Below, in pieces: positions 1 through 10,881 of a stretch of 64,000 nucleotides of DNA. The stretch covers positions 41,664 to 105,663 of the forward strand of contig PYSS01000114.1 in NCBI GenBank assembly GCA_003049465.1. Direction: 5' to 3'. The notes under the pieces are model-generated. The model saw nothing but the letters and a program-made list of their open reading frames with translations. It searched no databases and had not been told where the DNA came from. A program made the position numbers and the translations under genes. Origin of the DNA: Magnaporthiopsis rhizophila (lineage: Eukaryota; Ascomycota; Sordariomycetes; Magnaporthales; Magnaporthaceae). Position 1 is the first letter of the stretch; each line of letters starts with the position of its first letter.

Positions 1-27
1 AAAAAAAAAAAAAAAAAAAAAAAAAAA
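1..27. repeat. Poly(A) run at the window start
   Basis: The window opens with 27 A residues. Similar long A runs flank the N positions at 17958 and 57605-57635, so this may also sit at or near a contig edge. It is too far upstream of the first gene to say anything about its regulation. Confidence 0.85.
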
Positions 28-132
28 GGAAGCGAGCCGAGTGACGGACCATCGCCAGACGAACTTGGACTGAAACTGGACGAGATCTAAACAAGCACCG
101 GTCTCCTTACCATCCTGAGCCGAGGTCGTAGT

Positions 133-2048
133 ATGTTTGTGGCACCCGCGCAGCAGCACCGTCACGCGTTCGTTGAACACGACCATCATCGCCTGCCGTC
201 GCCGCTCCACCGTCCGACCTCTCCGCAGTACCGAAGTCACGGCTCCGCGGGGACTCCCAGCAGCAGCGCCATCACCTCGCCCGTCGGTCCCTCTATGGAA
301 CGCGCTGCGACGGAGTACTCGCAGTCAGGTTTGCCTTCGCCCTATCCAAGCAACTGCGGCGACACTCAGTCTGAGGCCCCGTCATCTGTCCCCATAGATC
401 ACGCGTCTGCTGCGCAATACGCCACGCAGCAGCACCAGCAACAGCAACAGCAGCAGGAGGTGCGGTCCAACACCAGCAGCTCCTACTCGGCCTCGGCCAC
501 TCCCACTTCAGAGTATAGCGTGTACCCGGCCTCGGCTCGCTCGAGTTCGTTCCCGGACCATATTCAGCGCTCATACCACCCCTCGAGCAACCACAGCGGC
601 AGCAGCGGAGGTATGGCGCAAACTCCAGCAAGCCCGCCCACGCCCCAGCCGCAGCAGCAGCAGCAGCAGGATGGACGGGACATGGGTCATCCGACCCCCC
701 AGCAACAGCTGGAAATCAAGTCTGACCCTGGACTCTCTCCCATAGATCCGTCCATTGCGGCCCCGAGTCCGACTTATACCCACGGACAGTACTCGCCCTA
801 CGCGCCGCAGTCGCAAGACATGTCCCACGGCTACGCGCATCCCAGCAGCGGGCTTTACGCCCAACCCCGCCCCGACTGGACCGGCTATGGACAGCAGCAC
901 GGCGCACCGCTGACCCCAGGCCACCACGTCTTTCCGCAAACGCCGACATCCGCGCCCCCGCAGACTCGGCCGAACCAGGTGGGTCGCGACCACTCCCTTC
1001 CTCATCCCGCCACATCGCAATGTCCACGCCTCGCCCCGTTGCCTGAGTGCTGGAAGGCAGGGATGGCGCTTCGCGATAGCCCGTAACACGGACGTTGCGC
1101 GGTGTTCTCTGTGGCTTGTGTGCTCCCGATATGGGGTGAAAAATATGCTAAATTTTTTTTTTTTTTTTGGCTCTGATTCCCGCTGTGCAGGTCTACTCGT
1201 TCGTGCCGATTCCTGGCGCGCAACAACACAAGCGGCCCAGGCGGCGATACGAGGAAATAGAGCGCATGTACAAATGCGGGTGGAACGGATGCGAAAAGGC
1301 ATACGGCACACTTAACCACCTAAATGCGCATGTGACTATGCAATCTCATGGCCAGAAGCGTACTCCTGAAGGTAAGAACACTCTGTTCTTTTTTTTTCTT
1401 TTTTTTCTTTTTGTCCCCTTTCCCCTGCAGCTTGATGCTACGCCAACCGCAGCCGACCTCATTTCAGCGCATCTATGACGTTGTCGTAGCGTTGGTCTGT
1501 CGATGGCATGCAGCACCTTAAGAGAGCCGGTTGTCTCGGGCCTCGTTGTCCCAAGTCTTGGCATGCTGCGCGTGCCGTCTGTGCGCTTGGGCGCGCTAGC
1601 GGCTGCCGATGTCACTCATGGTCGCAGACTCAAGTCGGATGCCGGAATACGCGTGCGCGCACCATCTAAGTGGACCAATTCGACTAACGACGTAATTCAT
1701 GCAGAGTTCAAGGAGATCCGCAAGGAATGGAAGGCCCGCAAAAAGGAGGAGGAAGCCAACCGCAAGGCTGAGGAGGAGCGGCAAAGGCAGGCAGCCGCAG
1801 CGTCTCAGAACGGCTCCAGCGAGGCGCAGACGGGCTCCGAAGCGCCGCAGTCATCTAACGGATATGCCGCGGCCCGCGGGGCTGTCCAGCTCCCTCCCAT
1901 CGGCTACCAGCCTAGTCAGTACCCAGCACCAGGGTCTGCCGGCGTTCAACAGTCCTTGCCGGAATACGGCGCGAACTACATGCACACCAACTACCAGCCG
2001 ACATCTCCCTACGGGCAGCCGAGCCAGCAGATGTACAACCAGCGTTAG
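133..2048 (+). CDS. con7: Con7-like C2H2 zinc-finger transcription factor
   Basis: Three exons: 133-978, 1191-1371 and 1705-2048, giving 456 aa. The introns (212 and 333 nt) have GTGGGT and GTAAGA donors and CAG acceptors. The N-terminal 280 residues are low complexity, rich in Gln, Ser, Pro and Tyr, with CAG-coded Gln runs. A basic KRPRRR stretch (about 296-301) precedes one C2H2 finger with C311, C316, H329 and H335. A charged helix (FKEIRKEWKARKKEEE) follows, then a Tyr/Pro/Gln-rich tail. The finger and flanks match what I know of Con7p, a regulator of morphogenesis and infection structures in Magnaporthe and relatives, so a nuclear DNA-binding role is inferred. ATG 133 is the first in frame after a stop at 88, but a spliced 5' exon cannot be excluded. 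Intron 1 has a 16-T tract before its acceptor and intron 2 is T-rich near its 5' end. Confidence 0.9.
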
Positions 2049-3029
2049 CGAAACCCTTCCGGACGAATTTGGTTGGCTTGCCGGCCCGACGCCTATGTTT
2101 GGTCCACGCTCTCGGTGTATGGGGGGCCTCCTGAAGAAGCACAAACGGGACTTGCGATGGCTATGGCTATCACCAAGGCGCAAGAGGAGGACAAGGGAAA
2201 ATCGACTCTGTTGTTGGGCCGAAGCCGCGGCTGCAACGATGGAGCACCTGCGGCTTATGTTTCCGCCACTGCATTCACCGAGACTCGGCGTTGGTGTCCT
2301 GCCAGCGCGCCCATACAACTTCTGGAAGCGAGATCGACCCGCACGACGACAAAAGTTTCGCACCATCCCGCCGCCGTGGACCCTACAATGGGCTCTAACC
2401 TGATGCGGTCGTGGTCGAGACCCGGCCAGGCGACCGCCACTGGTTGCAGGGGAACGTCAAATAAGTCCCATTTTCTCCTGGGCCCCTCGGCTCAGAGATC
2501 TCCTCGGAGCTGTCTTGATGATAACGCGTCATATCTTTCTTGTCTCTATTTTCTCCTTGACTTTTTTTTATTCTCACGATAATCGTCGCATCAAGCGTGG
2601 GGCATACTAGGTTTGGGGCGGCTTTGCATTTCCGGCCGGTTTCTCAAATGGTGGGAAAGAAGGGGGTTTCGTTCAGCGTGGACGCTACGAGGCACGGCCA
2701 CCTGACCATATGTTCATCCTGGTTGATTTTTGCACTGCCTTGTTTTCCCCTCTCACTTCTCCCCCACCCCCGCCCACATCCATGCTCTCAGCTAGGTAAT
2801 CTTCTGGCCGCCACACCTTTCCCCGAGTGCCTCGACAGGCAGAGTCGACCTGGTTCCGCGGCGAACTTTTGCCGGGGTACCATTTTGGGAATGGAGCCAA
2901 AAAAGAGCGACGGATTCACGGGCAAGTTTGGGGCTTTATTTCCACTCGTTTCGTTTTCATAGTCTCTTTTTTTTTTTTTTTTTTTTTGCTGTTTTTGCTT
3001 GCTGAGTCGGCTATACCCAAGTGTGTACT

Positions 3030-3123
3030 CTCTCCCCATGGATGGCGTGGCATCCCATGGGGAGAGGAGGGAGGAAATCGCAGACGATTGGGCCGACCTC
3101 GTCTGTGAGGGCACGCCATCCAT
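3030..3123. repeat. Nested inverted repeats with competing stems
   Basis: CTCTCCCCATGG (3030-3041) is a perfect inverted match to CCATGGGGAGAG (3055-3066), leaving a 13-nt loop. ATGGATGGCGTG (3038-3049) is a perfect inverted match to CACGCCATCCAT (3112-3123). CAGACGA (3081-3087) pairs with TCGTCTG (3099-3105). The first two stems share 3038-3041, so they cannot both form completely. The block lies about 1 kb past the con7 stop, and its function is unknown. Confidence 0.7.
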
Positions 3124-4595
3124 AACCTACTGGATTGCGGTGGTGCCATGGCTTCCGCAGACTGTTCACCAAGACCATGAATAGAACTGTTAGGTTCTGG
3201 GGGTCATGCTTTGTTCGGTGTTTGTTGGGCATATGTTCTGTTTTGTTTTGGTGTTTTGCTTTTTTTTGTCCCCAGGTTTCCCGCTCTGCGCATGCCGCTG
3301 TTCCGTGTTGATGTTTTTTTATTGTTGGGGTTTTATGTTGATCCCGATCTCCCCTCGCGAATATACAGACGCTCGGGGCGTCGGATGAGCTTTTGGGTTT
3401 TCTTTGCTCGTCTACTTCTTATTTCGAGCTTGCATCTAGAGTCGCGATATGGAAATGGCGGTCTGGCGAGAAAAAGGAACAAAAGAGCGACACTACAGAA
3501 TCTAGAGCTGTCTACTGCTTTTCTTTGTCTGCTTTTTTGTCCTCCCCGTCTCGGTACGTTGCCTCTGCGTCGTGATTCTCTGGCTTGCTGGCTTGCTCTG
3601 CTGCCGCAGCGGCAAAATGTGAGTTCTTTGGTGCGCCGATGTCAGTTAACGAAATCCTTGGGGATCGGTGGATTTCGGGATCTGCAAGCATACATGCACG
3701 TCTGCCTAGCGAAGTGTGGGTGGGTGGCATGAAGCGATAGGACCAGGTAGTAAGACTGCGGCATGGCAATTGTCAGGCCTTCAAAGCTGGCCGCCCTTTT
3801 ATGTGCTGCTCGTTCCATGCATTAGGTAGGTGCTGTATCCAATACTCCTCAGCCAGGGTGGGGGAGGAGGGGGGTGGTCCCCTTGTTTAAGCAGCCCCGA
3901 TGCCGCCATGTGATGTAACCCGACGATTCTATAACCGGTGAGCAGACTACCTACGTTACCTACCTACGTGCCAGCTTTTGTGTTGGAGGGCAGGCTCTAC
4001 AGAGAGGACGCAGTTACCTACCTCGTAGATGGAGTTATAGATGCACATCTCCGTCCCCAGCCCAGGCGGGTTTCCAGCGGATTGGGACCGGGCGGCCATG
4101 GATGTCGTTGGAGTTGTCTTTTTGGACCCCGGTCCAGGCAGGCGGAAACGCATGGAGAATGAATGGAATGACATGGACTCTAGACTGGATCTAACTGATC
4201 GACGCAGGCATCCTCCGGCTGCGCCGTCGAACAGCGCTAGCACCAGCGAAGGTAACCTCGCTAGCGTTTTTAAGGTTACTGGGACCAAGGTTATATGGAT
4301 GGCACAAGGAAAATCAAGGCGCGCGGCAAGTCTCCAGTGTCGGGAGCCCACCATGGAGGCCACCAGCACCTCGCTGCTGCGCCTGTGCTGCGCCGACATG
4401 ACACACGAGGAGGGAGACGGGAGCCCCCACATCAGCCGACGAGATTGAGCCAACACAACCCACCAAACATTTGAGGCGCATGGAATTCTTCTCCCGAACA
4501 TGGAATTCAATGCTTGCTGGAAACACCTGATGGAACGTCGAGAGAAGCGCAGATCACCCCAACCTTAATTTTCCCGAGATTGGCTGATCGACTTT

Positions 4596-4619
4596 CTTGA
4601 TTAATTGCTTGATTAATTG
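4596..4619. repeat. Tandem 12-mer duplication
   Basis: CTTGATTAATTG occurs twice head to tail (4596-4607 and 4608-4619) in the region upstream of AAR2. It is AT-rich against a GC-rich background. No function can be assigned. Confidence 0.75.
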
Positions 4620-5055
4620 TTTGACGATTCACCATCATTTTATCCGTCAACGCCCATGCCGTGCAGCAGCGATAAAACACCCCCGCCTGCAGGTTGCCGC
4701 GTCGCGGCTGGTCTTTGTCCCATGAGCTGCTGCGGCGACTTTGTGGTGTACGGGCGCTGTATTGGCCCGATGCGAGACCACCGACGAAATGACGTAGTGT
4801 CTGACTGGAGCTCTTGGAGCTTTCCACCCAGATCGCCTCTTTGTCTTCCCTGACGATATTAGTCGAGCCCTTCGTTGCTTGCCCACCCTTCCAGGGATTT
4901 CCTGCAAAGTATACACTTTCCCTTCCTCTCCAGCTGCATCCCTCATCTTCCTGCCTGTCAAGCCCCTCTGATCTCGCGTTCCTGCCACAGCAACCCAAGC
5001 CTCATACATACAGCACCAAGGAACCCACCCCACCCCACCAAGAGCAGTCGTGGCA

Positions 5056-6807
5056 ATGGTGGCTGACAGCGTCGCTGTCGGACTCGGCCCAGATAAAACC
5101 AAGAAGAGCCCATCCTTAGCAGCACCCGACAGCTCTATGCCGCCACCAACAAGGCTCAGTCTGGCCAAGTCCGGCTCGACTACTTCGGCCGGCCGCTTCT
5201 CTACCAAGTCCGTTTTGTCGGTCCCCGTCACGGGGAACCTCCCTTACGGGAGCCTCCGCGTCCACGAACCGCCGTCCCGCGCGACCCCTCCTTGCTCCGC
5301 CGATGCCGCCAGCCCTGACCCATCCCTACCTCACCCGGCGTCGCGTCTTCTCGAGCAGGGCGATGTCTTTCTCATCCTCGACCTCCCCCAGGGCTTCCTC
5401 GTGGGCTGCGACACCATCGCCCTGACCACCCAGACCGCACGCCCGGTGCTGGGTTTCCGTGGCATCCCTCCCGGTGCCCACCTGGTCTTCGTGGCCGACC
5501 CGAGCGGTCTGTCCCGCTGCGGCTACTGGTTCGTCACCAAGGAGGCCGCGCGCGGCGAGCCGAGGGTCAAGCAGTGGGATCGCTACAACGAGATCCTTGG
5601 GGCGCCCGCCAGCCGCGTCGAGGCTCGCAGCAACATCAACGATCTCGACTCCGCATATCCGAACCTTGTGCCCTACAACCACCGCCAGGCCAGCGGCTCC
5701 GCTACCGCGGGCGCCCGCGGCCCGTCACCTCCACCCAAGGATCCGCCGCGCAGCCCGGCGTCTCCAGACCCGGACCTGACCCTCGACGAGGCTGCCCTCT
5801 GGCGCCATCTCACCTCGTGCATCACCGAGGCGCTGCTTGGCCGCGTTACGGACAAGACCGACCCCTCGGTATCCGAGTGGCTCGTGGATACGGCCGACAG
5901 CGCCAAGGGAGATATCAGCTTCACACAGGCTAGCAAGTTGTTCAAGACGGTCGTCGGCAGTGAGCTGACGTTCTTGTTCCCGCCCCAAGACTCGGCCCTC
6001 GGCCTGCGTCTCCTCAGTCTCGACGCGAACGCAGCTCGTGATGCCGGGGATGGCGAGAGCGACCCGGTCACTGCGGCGGCTGCTACAGGCACTGCTGCTG
6101 CGCGGGCGCCGTCGCCACGACGGCCAGACACTACCTTGGTCGTCGAGAACACACTCGGCAGATCTGGGGTCGCCGAGGCTGATCTCACCGGGGAGCTCCA
6201 GTTCGTGTTCCTTACGGCCATGCACCTGGGAAACCCGTCGTGCCTGGACTACTGGTTCCATCTGGTCCTAAAGATAGTCCTGCGCGCGCACCAACTGGCC
6301 GTCTCGCGGCCCACCCTCAGCCGCTCCCTCATACTCACCATGCATGCGCAGCTCGTCTACGGCGAACGCCACATGTCTGGCGGGGGCGGGGAGACATCTA
6401 AGCTGGGGGTACCGGCGGCCGCTGGCGGCGGCGCCGACGACGAGGGCCGCGCGGGGATCCTGGAGATGGCGCCGCAGTACCAGAACCATCTGCGCCAGGC
6501 CCTGATCGTCTACAAGCGGATCCTCAACCAGTCGCTGTTGGGGCTGGGGGACGCCATCACCAAGGAGCAGGCCGCCGTGGGCCAGGCGTTTTCGGACCTC
6601 GAGGCCTGGTTCTGGAAGTACGGCTGGGACCTGCGGAGCGACTACGCCCCCGAGACCCTCGTCACCGAGCCCAACCCTGCCGGCCCCAGGCCACGGCTGG
6701 GTCTCGAAGCGGACCCGGGTGACAGTGACGATGACGAGTATCAGCCCGTGCTGGTCGAGCTTGACGAGAACGGGCGCGAGGTTGGACTTGTCTCGTGGAG
6801 CTACTAG
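5056..6807 (+). CDS. AAR2: AAR2-family U5 snRNP assembly factor
   Basis: Single exon, 583 aa. The open frame extends six bases upstream through a GTG, but the first ATG is at 5056. The N-terminal domain begins near LLEQGDVFLILDLPQGF and carries the PPGAHLVFVADPSG segment. The C-terminal helical domain includes GELQFVFLTAMHLGN, DYWFHLVLKIVLRAHQLA, MHAQLVYGERHM and FSDLEAWFWKYGWDLR, which are hallmarks of the family. Yeast Aar2 binds the RNase H-like and Jab1/MPN domains of Prp8 in the cytoplasm during U5 snRNP maturation and is exchanged for Brr2; the same role is inferred here. The protein is longer than yeast Aar2 (355 aa) because of Ser/Pro/Ala-rich linkers and an acidic tail. Its partner PRP8 lies at 37.7 kb. 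AAR2 converges with S16. Confidence 0.9.
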   Translation: MVADSVAVGLGPDKTKKSPSLAAPDSSMPPPTRLSLAKSGSTTSAGRFSTKSVLSVPVTGNLPYGSLRVHEPPSRATPPCSADAASPDPSLPHPASRLLEQGDVFLILDLPQGFLVGCDTIALTTQTARPVLGFRGIPPGAHLVFVADPSGLSRCGYWFVTKEAARGEPRVKQWDRYNEILGAPASRVEARSNINDLDSAYPNLVPYNHRQASGSATAGARGPSPPPKDPPRSPASPDPDLTLDEAALWRHLTSCITEALLGRVTDKTDPSVSEWLVDTADSAKGDISFTQASKLFKTVVGSELTFLFPPQDSALGLRLLSLDANAARDAGDGESDPVTAAAATGTAAARAPSPRRPDTTLVVENTLGRSGVAEADLTGELQFVFLTAMHLGNPSCLDYWFHLVLKIVLRAHQLAVSRPTLSRSLILTMHAQLVYGERHMSGGGGETSKLGVPAAAGGGADDEGRAGILEMAPQYQNHLRQALIVYKRILNQSLLGLGDAITKEQAAVGQAFSDLEAWFWKYGWDLRSDYAPETLVTEPNPAGPRPRLGLEADPGDSDDDEYQPVLVELDENGREVGLVSWSY

Positions 6808-7568
6808 TCTGTGACATGTTCCCCGGGTCGGCTCGGCGCTCGCAGGTGGTTTAAAGACGGCTATAGTTTGCCTTTTGGGAACCCTCTGACATTATTGGGT
6901 AGCCCTGTTTCGTGAGCCTTAAAATCGAGGTTGTCGGTTTCGTTCTCTCCTGTTGTCCATGCCTTGTTTTCCCGTTTGGCGCAAGCCCCTTGTTCTTGTA
7001 TCATGACGAACTGGAGATACTCTAGCACTAGCGTAGGCGTAGTTGAATGATTTTTGACCTGTTAAGCTGGCAGGCACAGTAGATGTTTACCCTGAGCAAT
7101 TATAGCATACCCATGCCATAGATGAGGACGTCGAAGGAAACTAGTGCATGTCACATGGATCACAGCCGGGCAGATACAGGCGTGTGCATCATGTCTTCGG
7201 ACCCGGCGCCTCAGACCCGGCGCATATTTTGTTCGTTGTTCCGTCGCCAGAACCCTTTTACACCCAGCCCAGAAAGGAGGCATGCCATGCAAATATAGCG
7301 CATAAATAAAAAATCAAGAAGGGTTTTCTTTACCCGCCGTTTCCCATTGACTCCGCAACGAAAAGAGACAAGCGCGTCGCTGTCCGTCCAACCGGAGCGG
7401 CCTTGTATGCCGGCTGTCAGTGTTGACTTGCCGCGCTTCCGCCCCGGAAGCAGGCTCGCACAACCACCAGACAGAGGCCATCTACCATGGATGGCATCGT
7501 CCAAACAGATTCTCCCATTCCCTCCGCCGGCGCAAAAATAATACCACAAGAGACCCAAAATGAATAAA
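6808..7568. other. Convergent intergenic region AAR2 / S16
   Basis: About 760 bp between two gene 3' ends. It presumably contains both 3' UTRs. Nothing else recognisable is seen. Confidence 0.6.
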
Positions 7569-8550
7569 TTAACGGTAAGACTTCTGGAACCTGGCGCGGG
7601 CGCCGGGACCACCGAACTTCTTGGGCCTGCATTGATGATACGGGGAAGCCTGTTAGTTTCGTTTCGTCATCTTTCACGGCTGGTTCATGCTGTCAGAGGG
7701 CATTGCAGTTTGGCTATACGTACTCGCAACGGCGGTTGTCGGCGACCAGCAGGGTACGGTCGTACTGTGTCAGGGCCTGCTTGAGCAGGTTCTTGCTGTG
7801 CTCATCGATATACTTCTGGTAGTAGGCAACGATCGACTTGGCGATGGCCTGACGGACGGCGTAGACTGCGCGTAGGAAGAAGAAATCAGGTCAGACACCT
7901 TCGTCCCACATTCTGTTGGTTTTCGAAAGCCATCCCCCCCAGACGGTGCAAGTTCCCATACCTTGCGAGGTGTGACCACCACCGGTGACGCGGACGCGGA
8001 TATCAACGCCAGAGACCTGGTCCAGGCCAATAACCAGGAGAGGCTCGTAGACCTAGAGTGAGGGCAGCGGGCCAACAAGTTAGCAAGAGTGCCCGCCCTC
8101 GACGTCCTTCCGCCGCCCACCGAGCGCGTCGGTCTTCTTTTCCCCTCGCCTAGCCAGCCAGCGGTTCCCCTCTCCGGGTGGATGTCTATGCCTCGGTACT
8201 TTCCAAGCTCATCGGCTAATCAGCCAGTACACCAACTTCCTTCTCTTCCCTTTTGCCCTTGCACAGACATCCACCGATTGGTTTGATTTTGCGGGAGGTT
8301 CGCGATGGAGGGGTTTTCGATGCTGGCTTTGAGGCCGACTAGGAAACAAGACACGGCGCTCTCGGCAGAACGGCGGGCCAAAACAGGGTGGGAGGCTGTT
8401 GCGTGCCTTGTACCGCAGCGTCGCGGGCTCAACGAGAGACAGAGGGCGGCCGTTGACCTTGATCAGGCCCTGGCCCTTGACGCACTGGGCGACGGCGGTG
8501 GCCGTCTTCTTCTTGCCGAAGCACTGCACGCCCTGCTTGCCGCTGGACAT
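7569..8550 (-). CDS. rps16: 40S ribosomal protein S16 (uS9)
   Basis: Four exons on the minus strand: 8550-8407, 8052-7962, 7865-7724 and 7626-7569, giving 144 aa, close to yeast (143). The protein starts MSSGKQGVQCFGKKKTATAV and contains GLIKVNGRPLSLVEP, IRVRVTGGGHTSQ, YAVRQAIAKSIVAYYQKY and the invariant uS9 tail ending RARFQKSYR, which reaches toward the P-site tRNA anticodon in the small subunit. Introns 2 and 3 are GT-AG (96 and 97 nt). Intron 1 (8406-8053, 354 nt) must start with GC (AAG|GCACGC), because LRYK joins directly to VYEPLL as in yeast RPS16, and no GT donor gives this junction. The acceptor is CTCTAG, with a TTGCTAAC branch site. It diverges from SNF8 across 427 bp. Confidence 0.95.
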
Positions 8551-8977
8551 TTTGGCGGATTGTGTGTTTCCCTGACGGTGGGGTGATCGGTCGGGTCGGT
8601 CGGTAGAGGAAGACGTGAGAATGCGGGCGTAGTCGTCGGATCTCTTTTTTGCAAATAGATGTCAAAAAAAAGAAAAAAACCGAAGGCCGCGCTGCTTGCT
8701 TCTCCCAGCCAATTTGCCTGGCCCACCACGCTACACAGCACAGAAAGATTTAGGGCATAAATGGTCCGTGCGTTACAGGTGTCACGTGTGGGCCCAGCGT
8801 TGTGGCGGGCGAGGCAGGCAAGCCACGGATGGGCGGGCCGAGGTGGGGCGCAGTCGGTGTTGTGAGAGAGACTGCCCGAGTTGAGGTGTCCCCGGTCCGG
8901 CCGTTTTATCCGTCCATATTGTATTCCCTGACTCCGGGAAGTTTACCTAGGCAGTCTCGGACAGACACAGACTGACC
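8551..8977. promoter_or_regulatory. Divergent promoter S16 / SNF8
   Basis: A 427-bp region between the S16 start (minus) and the SNF8 start (plus). It contains a CCAAT pentamer at 8709-8713, 159 bp from the S16 ATG, and a near copy of the TACCTAGGTA palindrome at 8944-8953, just upstream of SNF8. A promoter role for both genes follows from the geometry. Factor binding is inference. Confidence 0.55.
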
Positions 8978-9859
8978 ATGTCCCGCAAAGGCGTCGGGCT
9001 CGCGGCCTTTGACCGCAGTCGCCTGACATCGGCGCAGTACGCCACGCACGGCTCGGCGCTGCGGACGACCAACGCGCAGGCGCTCGAGACCCAGCTGTCC
9101 GTCTTCCGGTCGCTGCTGCAGCAGTTCGCCCAGACGCACGCCAAGGACATTCGCTCCGACCCGGCCTTCCGCGCCCAGTTCGCTCGCATGTGCTCCGCCA
9201 TCGGCGTCGACCCGCTCGCCAGCTCCAGCGCCGGCGGCAAGGCCAGCGCCGGTGGTGGGGCTTCCATCTGGGCCCAGCTGCTGGGCACGTCCGTCAACGA
9301 CTTCTACTTTGGCCTGGCCGTGCGCGTCGTCGAGGTCTGCGGCGAGACCAGAGGCGAGAACGGCGGCCTGCTCGAGGTGAAGAAGGTGCGCGAGATGATT
9401 ATGCGCAGCCGCATGGAGGGTGCCGCCGAAGTCACAGAGTGAGCAACCTTTTTTTTTTTTTTTTTTTTTTTTCAACTTTCCATTATCGAACACACGTACA
9501 GCCGTGACAAACCTCTTGCTAATTCCCACAGGGACGACATCTTCCGTGCCGTGAGTACGCTCAAGCCCCTGGGTTCTGCGTACTCCATCATCAAGGTCGG
9601 GAACAAGCCGTACATCAGGTCGATCCCCCGAGAGCTCAACACGGACCAGAGCGCCGTGCTCGAAGCCGTGCAGGTCCTCGGCTACGTCAGCGTCTCGATG
9701 CTCATGGTGAACCTGAGGTGGGCCCGGGCTCGCGCCCAGACGGCGGCCGAGGACCTGGTCGGTGAGGGCATGCTCTGGGTCGACAAACAGAGCGATGAAT
9801 GGGAGTACTGGAGCCCTGGGTTTATGCTGGACCCCCAGGAATCCCTTGGCGATGGGTGA
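8978..9859 (+). CDS. SNF8: ESCRT-II subunit SNF8/VPS22
   Basis: Two exons, 8978-9438 and 9532-9859, giving 262 aa, the usual length for Vps22. The intron (93 nt, GTGAGC...CACAG) carries a 24-T run at 9449-9472. N-terminal signature: MSRKGVGLAAFDRSRL, then an amphipathic helical segment (QLSVFRSLLQQFAQTHAKDI) and the two winged-helix domains, with WAQLLGTSVNDFYFGLAVRV in the first and LKPLGSAYSIIKVGNKPYIRS leading into the second. The end is typical: MLWVDKQSDEWEYWSPGF. ESCRT-II (Vps22, Vps25, Vps36) acts at endosomes in sorting ubiquitinated membrane cargo into multivesicular bodies. In fungi it is also needed for pH signalling through the Rim/Pal pathway. No lesion is seen. Confidence 0.95.
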
Positions 9860-10881
9860 CGCTTCTCTCTCACCATTTCCCCTTTTCCCCTGGAACAGGA
9901 GGATTACTTTCGTCGACTCGGATGACGGCCACCTGGGGGTTTGGGCCGGAACAATTCCTGCCGGGCTGTCCGAAAGTCAGGACAATTTGCGACGCTGGCT
10001 TCACGCGCGTCGTCTGGCAGTATCACGTCCTTGGACGGTGACAGCCTCATGGACCATGTCAAATCCGTCTTGCAACTAGGCGAGAGCTTCCCCGTCCTCT
10101 TCAGACCACACCTGACCCCCAGGTCTGCAGCACGCTGCAGCGGCTACGGTCATAAGAAGCAGGTATACTTCGGTGTACGATGGAATAAGAATAGAAGTGT
10201 GCGTCAGACGTACTCGCCTCCACGCCCAACAGCCAGCACATGGATCATGGCTGTCGGTGGACAATCTGACGCTGGTTTGACCGATCAGACGCCCGTCCAT
10301 GGAGGAATCCATGCCAAGCATTTAATGATTTGTATTTCTGCCCCGGGTTTGACGAAGCGGCTTTTGGACAAGATCATAAGACATACATAACTACCATTAT
10401 CCTACCTATCTGCCCGCCGAGAAGATATAAAAAGAAAGAACCAAGACTATGAAACGGAACGAGAACCCACAGAACAAGGAAACCCTATCCGACAGCGCGG
10501 TGCGGACTGGATATAAACAGCGTATGTAGTAAAACACGTGGGACGATGATGGTGACCGCCACACGCACCGGCGCCGATTTCCTGTCCCACCATCACAAAA
10601 CCAGGCCACACCTGCCCGACCGTAAGTAAAAAATGGTATAATAGGACCGGGCTATATGAGATCCCATGAGGCCGAGTACCTTGAACAGATAGATGGATAC
10701 CCCCCTGACGATGCCCAGGATCCCCAAACCACCCGCGCCATGGCCAAAAACGTTCGTCTAGGGACCGCGACGACCGTCGACATACCTCGGCCATCTCACA
10801 GAGCAGCCTCGCTTCGTCTCCACCACCGCCGTCCTCTCATCCTCCTCACTAGGTCCGGCATAGGGGTGATGTCGCCAACAC
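9860..10881. other. Convergent intergenic region SNF8 / Mpv17-family gene
   Basis: About 1.0 kb between two 3' ends. The open frames overlap one another in several frames and resemble nothing known. I see no RNA gene. Confidence 0.55.

Larger units (their letters stand above)
2049..5055. other. 3.0-kb intergenic region between con7 and AAR2
   Basis: I see no supportable gene. Open frames here are short, in conflicting frames and of no recognisable family. The region holds T-rich tracts (21 Ts at 2967-2987), a block of inverted repeats at 3030-3123, CCTACCTA/TAGGTAGG motifs near 3823 and 3947-4025, and a tandem duplication of a 12-mer at 4596-4619. It probably contains the con7 3' UTR and the AAR2 promoter. 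Confidence 0.6.
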
